This document shows, piece after piece, positions 54,865 through 62,244 of a DNA stretch of 64,000 nucleotides. Under the pieces are notes generated by a model that had not been told where the DNA came from, did not search any database, and worked only from the letters and a program-made list of their open reading frames with translations. Every line of letters starts with the position of its first letter. Within the stretch, counting starts at the first letter, position 1. Origin of the DNA: Hyphomicrobium sp. CS1BSMeth3 (lineage in GTDB: Bacteria; Pseudomonadota; Alphaproteobacteria; Rhizobiales; Hyphomicrobiaceae); contig NZ_FPEI01000005.1 of assembly GCF_900117415.1 (NCBI RefSeq), positions 248,001 to 312,000 of the forward strand, in the 5' to 3' direction. The translations under genes were made by a program, and so were the position numbers.

Positions 54865-54943
54865 GATAGCGCTTTTGCTGAGCAGCAGCTCGGCGTGTTC
54901 CGGCTGCTGCTCTCCCAACTACCCGTTAGGGCTTATCAGTCCG

Positions 54944-56431
54944 CTAAGCCCGCCTCGCCATCGGGATCACGTTGTCGGCCGGCTTCACGGGCTCCGGCTG
55001 AACCTGCCCCGTAACGCTCCACACATGATCTGCCCAAGCCGCCAACGCATCCCGGACCTGACTTTCCATACGTGCCGACTGCGAGTAATGCCGCTCCGTC
55101 ACCGACGGGTCTAAGTGATTGAGCACTAGGTCGCGGACCTCGCGCGACACGCCTTGGTCCTTCAGCCAATTGCTGATCGCGCGTCGGAAGTCGTGCAAGC
55201 TAACGTCGGACACGTCTACGCCTTCTACCTTGATCGATGAGCGCAGCTCAATGAGTGCGCGCGTGACGCTTTCTCCGTTGATGTGAAACGTGCGCGGCGT
55301 CTTTCCTTTGCGCTGGCGCTTGGCGTCTGCCGGAAAGATCCAGTCACCGGCTGCCGACGGCGCGTCGTGATAGCCCTTTGCCGCATCCAGGGCGGCGCGC
55401 TCTTTCCTGATCGCGATTGCCTGTCGGAAGAGAGCTACCGCCTGCCAACTGAGCGGCAGCCGCTGCTCGCGGCCATTCTTCGTGCGGCCCTGAATGACCT
55501 TGCCGCGCTTGTTCACGTCGCCGCTGATCACCCACACGGGATTGTCCGTATCAAGCCCCTGAAGCTCGGACAGTCGGGCGCCAGCGACTTCCGTTCGGCG
55601 CTGCCCTGTGACGATTGCCAGCTGAAGGATGAGGCCGACCGATTGTGTGGCCTTGTGATGCTTGCCAACTTTGTACGGCTCTCCGTCCTTGCGCAGCCTT
55701 TGAGGACCGAGGCCTCTGCCGGGCTCGCTGATGCGCTTGTCGGCAGCGTTCCACAGAGCCGCCATCTCGGCGTCTGTTGGCGTCCGCGCGCGGGGAATGT
55801 TCGAAGCGCGCCGGCCGATGCCTTTCGCAGGATTGGACTTCGCAAGCCGCTGGCGCATCGCCCAGCGATAGACGCCACCAATGGCGGCCTTGGTCCTGTC
55901 GGCCTGGACACGCGCCCCTTTAGCCTCGATGGCCTTGCAGATTTCCACGACGTGATCCGTCGTGACGTCGGAGGCCGGCAGCTTTCCGATCTTGGGGAAG
56001 GCGTCGCGCTCGAGGGAGTACCGGTAACCGATCTTAGTTGTATCGGCTAAGTCGGGATGCTCTGCGAGGCACTTCTCGGCGAGCGCCTTGAACGTGATCT
56101 CTTCGGCCTTGGCGGCCTTCTCCGCGACGGGGTCCGCGCCCTGATCAATCGCGGCGATGTGCTCCAACGCCAGCGAACGGGCCTTGGTCAGTGGGAAATG
56201 ATCGGGCTCGTAGTCGCCCAGGCGCAGCTTCCGCCGGTCCTTGTGTCTGTTGACATAGAAGACGTAAAAGGTCGCCGAGCCCGTCGGGCGCGTGACCATG
56301 ACCAAACGTTGGACGCCCTCAAAGCGCCATTCCTGCTGAGTTTTCCCGACTGCGCCCTTGATGATCCGCTTAACAGCTAGATCGTTGAACGGCGCGACGT
56401 TCGCGGCCTTGCGCCCCATGTCAGCCCCCAA
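54944..56431 (-). CDS. int: Tyrosine recombinase / integrase
   Basis: 495 residues. An N-terminal DUF4102-type arm-binding domain (RLVMVTRPTGSATFYVFYVNRHKDRRKLRLGDY, then LTKARSLALEHIAAIDQGADP) is followed by a core-binding domain and a catalytic domain: Arg in TGQRRTEVAGARLSEL, HDFRR (His/Arg), NHLD (His) and HYS with the nucleophile Tyr. This is the P4-integrase type that targets tRNA 3' ends. It lies 208 bp from attR, transcribed away from it. The ATG at 56431 or 56419 could start. One element palindrome (56279) lies inside. Confidence 0.95.
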   Translation of the reverse strand: MGADMGRKAANVAPFNDLAVKRIIKGAVGKTQQEWRFEGVQRLVMVTRPTGSATFYVFYVNRHKDRRKLRLGDYEPDHFPLTKARSLALEHIAAIDQGADPVAEKAAKAEEITFKALAEKCLAEHPDLADTTKIGYRYSLERDAFPKIGKLPASDVTTDHVVEICKAIEAKGARVQADRTKAAIGGVYRWAMRQRLAKSNPAKGIGRRASNIPRARTPTDAEMAALWNAADKRISEPGRGLGPQRLRKDGEPYKVGKHHKATQSVGLILQLAIVTGQRRTEVAGARLSELQGLDTDNPVWVISGDVNKRGKVIQGRTKNGREQRLPLSWQAVALFRQAIAIRKERAALDAAKGYHDAPSAAGDWIFPADAKRQRKGKTPRTFHINGESVTRALIELRSSIKVEGVDVSDVSLHDFRRAISNWLKDQGVSREVRDLVLNHLDPSVTERHYSQSARMESQVRDALAAWADHVWSVTGQVQPEPVKPADNVIPMARRA

Positions 56432-56459
56432 GAGATCAATGACTTACGTGGACAAATCC

Positions 56460-56479
56460 ATGGGATATTTATGGGTTAT
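56460..56479 (+). promoter_or_regulatory. Candidate integrase arm-type site, right end
   Basis: Two 9-mers ATGGGATAT and ATGGGTTAT spaced 11 bp, matching 38125-38144 at 18 of 20 positions and in the same orientation. It lies 29 bp before the integrase start, so binding there could also autoregulate the gene. Confidence 0.5.
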
Positions 56480-56639
56480 TCGGTCGATCCTTTCAAGCCC
56501 GAACGAGGGACACGGATCAAATAAATACTCGGGTTGATTCTGCAATCAATCCTTTTGAATCATATCGCTACGTCGGCTCGCTAGTACATTGCATGATAGC
56601 TGGAACGCGTCGTTCGGACCCGAAATGATCACACCTTAA

Positions 56640-56687
56640 GACTGAAAATCGCAGTGTCGGTGGTTCGATTCCGCCCCTGGGCACCAT
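56640..56687 (+). repeat. attR: 48-bp direct repeat (tRNA-Phe 3' fragment)
   Basis: Perfect copy of 38028-38075. It contains no acceptor 5' strand or D-arm, so it is not a functional tRNA gene but the right attachment site. Confidence 0.95.
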
Positions 56688-57181
56688 CGACTATTGATTT
56701 TCTAAGATAATCGCGGATTATCTGACGGCTATTCAGCCAGCTTTGGCTCAGTCAACCTTATCAAGAGCGCGCATCACCATCGAGGAGGCGTCGAGATCCT
56801 CGATATGGGGGCGTGCGAGGCCCCTTTGGGAATAGCCGTCGCCGCTTGCAGCGATCGCCATGCTTTATGGCAGGACGCACTCTGCCCTCGATGAGGTTTC
56901 CACGCAACAGAGGTGCATGAACCTCTTAGCTCCGCTCAACCTTGGGCAGAGCATTCTTGAGCGATTTCAATCACCGCACCACCTGAGCTCGAGGCGTTTG
57001 GAGAAACGCCAAATGTCAAGTGGACAATGCTGTGGATAGTGGCATCCGACATGGTTACGCTCCGTGCACGGGCGCCTAAGATCACTGGGCTGTTTTTTTA
57101 TGATCCAATGTTTCTGAACCTCATTCTTTTCAAGCTTCACTCCAGCGCGATGTGTTCTTATGGCTCAACGATGCAAACTGA
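56688..57181. other. Intergenic region right of the element
   Basis: About 500 bp between attR and the glycosyltransferase gene. No convincing gene. It should be the original downstream flank of tRNA-Phe. The part 57050-57180 is A+T-richer and may hold the promoter of the envelope cluster, but no clear -35/-10 pair was found. Confidence 0.4.
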
Positions 57182-58204
57182 ATGGCTATGGCACGAAGCA
57201 GCAATATATTGACGGATTTGGACGTCGTTCATAAGCGTGTGGCTGATGTTGCCACGCCGACGATAAGCATTGTGCTCCCGACGTATAATAGGGGGCCAGT
57301 CATTCGGCAGACGCTCGAGAGCGTGCTCGCCCTCGACGAAGAAGTCTTTGAGCTCATCGTCATCGACGATGGTTCGACAGATCAGACGAGCGCCGTGTTG
57401 GAGAGCATTCGCGACCCACGCCTTTTCGTGGTGCGCCTTCCCGAGAACTCGGGCGCGAATGTCGCCCGAAACATAGGCATCTCGCAGGCGCGCGCGCCAT
57501 ACGTTGCGTTCCTCGATTCCGATGACATCTATCTGCCCGGTCGGCTTCGAGAGCCGCTCGCCATCCTGCGAAAGCACCCAAGCGTCGGGATCGTCCTGTC
57601 GGCCTTCACGACGGAGAAAAGGACAAAGCAGACCCACTTCCGCATGCCTCGCCGTCTTTACGAGGGGGCAGAGCTTGCACGCCTGGCGGCACGATACGTG
57701 CTCGAACCAACGACCTCGGGTCTCACCTTTCGGAAGGAAGCACTCACCCAGGTAGGCGGATTTGATCCCGCCCTCAGGTGGATGGAGGACCGCGATCTCG
57801 TCATGCGCGTCGCGCGGCATTCCAAGGGAGCGACAATAGCCACCCCGCTGTGGCACAAGCGCTGGCAGGCGGACGGCATTTCCTCCGACCGCACCACGTA
57901 CTTCCCGGCCTTGCTGACTTTCATTGCCCGACATCCGATTTACGGGAGCGAGGAATTGCGCTTCCGCGACTATCTGATTGCACGTCACATGGTTGCACTT
58001 GCGAAAGCGATGAACTTTCGCCAGATACAGCTCGACTATGATCTGGCCCTACGGGAACTCACGCCACCGCCGCCGCCGCTGTCCCGCCTTATCCCAAAGT
58101 ATTTGAGCGGCCGCCGAGAGCGTTTTCGGCTCCGGCGACGTTTGCTTTCCGGCAAGGCCCACAGTGATTTCGGTGTAGCGGAATCTGCTCCCATCTGCCG
58201 ATAG
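57182..58204 (+). CDS. Glycosyltransferase family 2
   Basis: 340 residues. GT-A fold: PTISIVLPTYNRGPVIRQTLESVL at residues 26-49, LIVIDDGSTDQT, GANVARNIGISQARAPYVAFLDSDDIY (DxD site) and GGFDPALRWMEDRDLVMRVA. No TM helices, so cytosolic or peripheral. Likely adds a sugar to a lipid-linked or LPS-type acceptor. The C-terminal 60 residues are very basic (SGRRERFRLRRRLL), suitable for membrane attachment. A second GT2 follows after 28 bp. Confidence 0.9.
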   Translation: MAMARSSNILTDLDVVHKRVADVATPTISIVLPTYNRGPVIRQTLESVLALDEEVFELIVIDDGSTDQTSAVLESIRDPRLFVVRLPENSGANVARNIGISQARAPYVAFLDSDDIYLPGRLREPLAILRKHPSVGIVLSAFTTEKRTKQTHFRMPRRLYEGAELARLAARYVLEPTTSGLTFRKEALTQVGGFDPALRWMEDRDLVMRVARHSKGATIATPLWHKRWQADGISSDRTTYFPALLTFIARHPIYGSEELRFRDYLIARHMVALAKAMNFRQIQLDYDLALRELTPPPPPLSRLIPKYLSGRRERFRLRRRLLSGKAHSDFGVAESAPICR

Positions 58205-58232
58205 GGGCTCGCAGATCACGCTACCGACGGGA

Positions 58233-59177
58233 GTGAGCGTGAAAGTCGTCATTGCCCTCTGCACGCGGGAGCGGCCGCTCCTGTTGCAGCGCTGCTTGGC
58301 CTCTCTGCAGGCCCTCGAGCTTCCTGAGAACGTTCAGGTCGCAGCAGTGGTCGTGGAGAACAATGGGACGCCATCCTGTCAGGACCTCGTCGACGGAATT
58401 GCGCGGCGCGCGCCGCCAGCTTGGCAGATCGTGTACGTCCACGAGCCGCGGCTCGGCATTCCGATTGCGCGCAACCGCTCGGTCGACGCCGCCCTCGAGC
58501 TTGAGCCCGACTGGATCGCCTTCCTCGACGACGATGAAGAGGCCGCGCCCAATTGGCTCGTCGCTATGCTCGACAACAGCAGACGCCATGGCGCAGACGT
58601 GCTCCAGGGGCCGGTCGACTATCGATACGGTCCCGAGCTTCCTGATTGGGCCCCGAGGTCAACGATCAAGAAGCGAGCATCCGGGACGCGATTGGAGACG
58701 GCTTTCACGAACAACGTGATGATGAAAGCGGCCATCGCGCGAAGTGGCTTGCGCTTCGATGAAGGCATGCGGTTCTCGGGCGGGGAAGATTCCGATTTCT
58801 TCTACCGCGTGGCGGAAGCCGGCTGGATCCTGTGCTGGGCGAGCGAGGCGGTCGTGAGCGAGGTCGTTCTGGCCAATCGCCAGACTGTGGGCTGGCAGCT
58901 TGCACGCGCGCTGCGCGTCGCAGCCAACGCGACGGAGAGCCATATCAACCGTAAGGGCCGGTGGTCGGCATTGTTTGTCCACGGCTCGAAGGGCGTGCGG
59001 CGGATTGTGCGCGGCGCGGCCACTGGCCTGTTTGGTCTGATGCTGCTTCCCTTCTCGCGGCGGCTCGGGAAGCAGACGGGCTTCGCAGGGCTCCGCAATA
59101 TCTGGTCGGGAGCCGGCGGGATCATTGCCTTTTTCGGCGTCGTGCCCCAGCCGTACACCCGGATCGATGGGGAATGA
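58233..59177 (+). CDS. Glycosyltransferase family 2 (ExoM-like)
   Basis: 314 residues from GTG 58233 (GGGAG upstream; a GTG at 58239 is also possible). KVVIALCTRERPLLLQRCLASL, VVVENNG, RLGIPIARNRSVDAAL, IAFLDDDEEAAPNW (DDD metal site) and FSGGEDSDFFYRV are the pattern of succinoglycan-type ExoM glycosyltransferases. A hydrophobic C-terminal segment (GAATGLFGLMLLPF) suggests membrane association. Shares an apparent transcript with the first GT2. Confidence 0.9.
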   Translation: MSVKVVIALCTRERPLLLQRCLASLQALELPENVQVAAVVVENNGTPSCQDLVDGIARRAPPAWQIVYVHEPRLGIPIARNRSVDAALELEPDWIAFLDDDEEAAPNWLVAMLDNSRRHGADVLQGPVDYRYGPELPDWAPRSTIKKRASGTRLETAFTNNVMMKAAIARSGLRFDEGMRFSGGEDSDFFYRVAEAGWILCWASEAVVSEVVLANRQTVGWQLARALRVAANATESHINRKGRWSALFVHGSKGVRRIVRGAATGLFGLMLLPFSRRLGKQTGFAGLRNIWSGAGGIIAFFGVVPQPYTRIDGE

Positions 59178-59432
59178 TGCATCGGCGCGACAAGCACTTT
59201 GCTGCGCCGCAGCGGCTTGTTTTGGAGTGTCTGCGGCTGAAGGCCGCATAGTGACCCGTGCACCCGCATCGAGCATTTCTCTTGCCATTTTCTCCACCTA
59301 GAGGCTCATGCAGCTTCTCTCCATTCAGTGTTATCGTCCACGCCAAGTGAATCGCTGCGTCGGCTGCCTGCCCACATCACCGGCGCCCCAGAGTGACGAG
59401 CGAAACGCGTTACCTCAACACGCGGTGTCCCC

Positions 59433-61076
59433 ATGGCCCGTCGCATCACGATCACGCCCGGTCAGCTTTGTCTGCTGGTCTCCTTGTACATCGTCGCCGG
59501 ACTCAATACCGCGTTCTGGGGACGCCTTCTCGGCGTGGTTCAGCCTGTCGGCGTGACAGACTGGGTTTTCGTTGCGGCCTCTGCGACGATCCTGATCGCC
59601 GCGCTCAATGCGGTGCTTACGGCCGCTGCGCTGCCCTACATGCTGAAACCCGTTGCGGCCGTTCTCGTCCTTCTCTCGGCGTCCGCCGCCTACTTCATCC
59701 AGGAGTTCGGGACGGCGATCGACGCCAACATGGTGCGCAACGTTCTGGAAACGAATGCACAAGAGTCGGGAGAGTTTCTCACCGCACAACTTTTCGGCTT
59801 CATCCTGCTGATGGGCATCATTCCGGTCGCCCTCATCTCGATCGTCCCCATACGATGGCCGACGCTTCCGCAGACCGTGCTGTCCAACACCGGCCGCGGC
59901 CTCATGTCGTGCGGCGTGGCGGCGGCGCTGATTTTTGGCTTCTACGCGAACCTCGCGAGCACGATTCGCGAGAACCGCGCTCTTCTGCTGACGCTCGTGC
60001 CGTCGAATGTCTTCGCCGCTCTTGGAAAGTACCACTCGAGCAAGGGGGCAAAGGCCTCAGGCAAGTTCAACACCTTCGGTGAGGACGCCCACCGTGAAGA
60101 GACGGTGCAGGGGGCAACGCGCCCGCTCGTCACTGTCCTCGTCGTCGGCGAAACGGCACGCTCGGCCAATTTCTCGCTCAACGGCTATGCTCGCGAGACC
60201 AATCCGCGCCTGGCACGGATCGACGGCCTGATGAGCCTCAAGCACGCCTCGTCCTGCGGCACTGATACTGCCCAATCGGTCCCATGCATGTTCTCCGGCA
60301 TCGGCGAAGCGGCGTTCACCGTGGCCAAGGCAGCGGGCCAGGAGAACCTTTTGCACATACTGAAACGCGCCGGGCTCGATGTTCTCTGGCGCGACAATCA
60401 ATCCGGCTGCAAGGGCGTCTGCAACGGCATGACCACGGAGACGCTCTCCCAAAAGGGCGAAGCCTTCTACGCAGACGTGACAAGCCACGACGAGGTACTG
60501 CTGGATGGACTGGAGGAGCGCCTTGTTGCCATGGAACGCGGCGGCATCATCGTCCTCCACATGATCGGCAGTCACGGGCCGGCCTACTTCAAGCGCGTGC
60601 CGGCGGCCTTCGCCCGCTTCAAACCGACGTGCGATACGAGCCAGCTCAGCAAGTGCACAACCGATCAGATCGTCAACAGTTACGACAACACGATCCTCTA
60701 CACGGATCATGTGCTCGCCGAGCTCATTCGAATCCTTGGAGCCGTCGAGATGAAGGGTTTCGACACGGCCATGATCTACGTTTCGGATCACGGCGAATCC
60801 CTGGGTGAGAAGGGCCTCTATCTTCATGGTATGCCGCGTGCCCTGGCGCCGAAGGAGCAGACCCACATCCCCATGATCATGTGGGCATCGCATTCCGCGC
60901 AGGGCCGTCTCGGCATGGACATGGAATGTCTGCAGGAGGCTGTTGCGACGAAGCGCGCGAGCCACGATAACCTGTTTCACACCGTCCTCGGCATGTTCGC
61001 TGTCCGTACGCGATTGTACGATCCGAGCCTCGATGTCCTGCATCACTGCCGAAACGGTCGCGCGAACCGCACATGA
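59433..61076 (+). CDS. eptA: Phosphoethanolamine transferase (EptA-type)
   Basis: 547 residues. Five N-terminal TM helices (about 10-185), then a periplasmic sulfatase-fold domain with VLVVGETARSANFSLNGY (metal-binding Glu), SSCGTDTAQSVPCMFSG (nucleophile Thr region), MIGSHGPAYFKR and YVSDHGESLGEKGLYLHG (metal ligands). Cys pairs typical of EptA are present. Adds phosphoethanolamine to lipid A or related surface sugars, lowering negative charge and raising polymyxin resistance in known cases. It overlaps the lipid kinase downstream by 4 bp. Confidence 0.92.
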   Translation: MARRITITPGQLCLLVSLYIVAGLNTAFWGRLLGVVQPVGVTDWVFVAASATILIAALNAVLTAAALPYMLKPVAAVLVLLSASAAYFIQEFGTAIDANMVRNVLETNAQESGEFLTAQLFGFILLMGIIPVALISIVPIRWPTLPQTVLSNTGRGLMSCGVAAALIFGFYANLASTIRENRALLLTLVPSNVFAALGKYHSSKGAKASGKFNTFGEDAHREETVQGATRPLVTVLVVGETARSANFSLNGYARETNPRLARIDGLMSLKHASSCGTDTAQSVPCMFSGIGEAAFTVAKAAGQENLLHILKRAGLDVLWRDNQSGCKGVCNGMTTETLSQKGEAFYADVTSHDEVLLDGLEERLVAMERGGIIVLHMIGSHGPAYFKRVPAAFARFKPTCDTSQLSKCTTDQIVNSYDNTILYTDHVLAELIRILGAVEMKGFDTAMIYVSDHGESLGEKGLYLHGMPRALAPKEQTHIPMIMWASHSAQGRLGMDMECLQEAVATKRASHDNLFHTVLGMFAVRTRLYDPSLDVLHHCRNGRANRT

Positions 61077-62053
61077 CCGCAATGCACGATGACGTCGATC
61101 AAGCCGGCGACGGCAATCCGGCAAAAAGCCGGAGCACGGCGACGGGGCCTGCAGAGCCCACGCGCCAACGGCGCCGCTTCCTGATCATCCACAATCCCGT
61201 CGCCGGGCGAAACCGTATCAATCTCGCGCGCGAGGTGGTCCGACGTCTCGAGCAGGCAGGTGCTGTCGCGGACCTGCACTGCCTCGGCAACGGCGCAAGC
61301 GACGACAGCTTCCTCTCGCAGATCAGCGCTTATGATGCCCTCGTCGCTTCTGGAGGCGACGGTACTGCGCGCAGCATGGTGTCGCTGCTGCAAGGGACCG
61401 ACATTCCATTCGGGCTCATTCCGGCTGGCACGGGCAATGTTCTAGCCGAAGAGCTTCAATTGCCCCGGGATGCTGCAGGGCTCGCGCACATGCTCCTGCA
61501 TGGTCCCGTAGTCGGCATCTCGACGGGAGCCGTCAATGGTGCGCCGCTGCTCCTGATGCTCGGCGCCGGCTTCGATGGCCAGGTGGTCGCGCGGCTGCCG
61601 ATCGGACTTAAGCGGCGGATCGGCAAGCCGGCGTTCGGCTGGCCGATCATGACCGCGCTTGCGCAAGAGCCGCACTTATTTTCGGTGACGATCGACGGGA
61701 AGGTGCGCGAGGCCTCGTGGCTCATCGTCGCGAACGCAGCCCGCTACGGCGGACACTTTCTGCTCTCCGAACGAACGAACGCGCTGACGCCCGGTTTCAA
61801 CGTCGTGATCTCCCGCGCGAGAAGCCGCAGTCAGCGCCTCGTGGAGCTCCTCCATCTGGTCGCGGGCAAGCTGGAGAAGGCCAAAAGCATCGAGATGCTG
61901 CCGGCGCGCGAGATCGAGATACTCAATGCGGAAGGGCTCCCCGTTCAGATCGATGGCGAGACGATTGCCTCGCCGTCGTACAGGATCGTTGCTGACGTTT
62001 CCCGGACGCCGGTGATCGTGCCGGCGCGGACACATCCGACCCAAGCCGACTAG
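61073..62053 (+). CDS. Diacylglycerol-kinase-family lipid kinase
   Basis: 326 residues. DAGKc motifs: IIHNPVAGRNR (about 41-51), ASGGDGT, IPAGTGNVLAEEL; then the two-domain body with MLGAGFDGQVVARLP and a C-terminal QIDGE motif. Belongs with YegS/DagK/BmrU-type kinases that phosphorylate diacylglycerol or related lipids at the membrane. Coupled to eptA (ATGA overlap). EptA releases diacylglycerol from phosphatidylethanolamine when it donates phosphoethanolamine, and this kinase could recycle it, which explains the pairing. Confidence 0.92.
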   Translation: MTAMHDDVDQAGDGNPAKSRSTATGPAEPTRQRRRFLIIHNPVAGRNRINLAREVVRRLEQAGAVADLHCLGNGASDDSFLSQISAYDALVASGGDGTARSMVSLLQGTDIPFGLIPAGTGNVLAEELQLPRDAAGLAHMLLHGPVVGISTGAVNGAPLLLMLGAGFDGQVVARLPIGLKRRIGKPAFGWPIMTALAQEPHLFSVTIDGKVREASWLIVANAARYGGHFLLSERTNALTPGFNVVISRARSRSQRLVELLHLVAGKLEKAKSIEMLPAREIEILNAEGLPVQIDGETIASPSYRIVADVSRTPVIVPARTHPTQAD

Positions 62054-62244
62054 CCGGGATTCGAGCTGGCAGGCCTCAGCCGTGCTTCGGTACGTCCGTA
62101 CGCGCCCACTGGGGAGACCGCCGCGCGCGCTCGCCCAGAAACTGATGCGGCCGCGCAATTTTCACGATCCTTGCGATCGCGCACACCAAATGAAAGGCGT
62201 ATGATTGCGCGCCGGTTCTAAGCCCTTTCCGAAAGGGTCGAGAC

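Larger units (their letters stand above)
38028..56687. mobile_element. Integrated phage-satellite-like element in tRNA-Phe
   Basis: About 18.7 kb bounded by perfect 48-bp direct repeats made of the tRNA-Phe 3' end, with the tyrosine integrase adjacent to the right repeat. Contents: HTH regulator, AlpA, VirE primase/helicase, iteron/AT-rich origin-like block, ejection-type virion protein, TerS-like protein, and cargo including a DUF4062 protein and a three-gene membrane operon. No capsid, portal, TerL or tail genes are present. It is richer in A+T-rich intergenic DNA than the flanks and has its own repeated palindrome GCCCGWCGGGC. The architecture suggests a P4/PICI-like satellite rather than a whole prophage; this classification is inference. 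Confidence 0.85.

Noticed and set aside
56640-56687. Second tRNA-Phe gene
   Set aside because: Only the 3' part is present; no D-arm or 5' acceptor strand. It is attR.
57360-57581. Minus-strand frame containing a SPTRRSSDL-like stretch that resembles translated sequencing-adapter sequence
   Set aside because: The nucleotides do not match the adapter. They encode the conserved DDGSTDQT region of the plus-strand glycosyltransferase.
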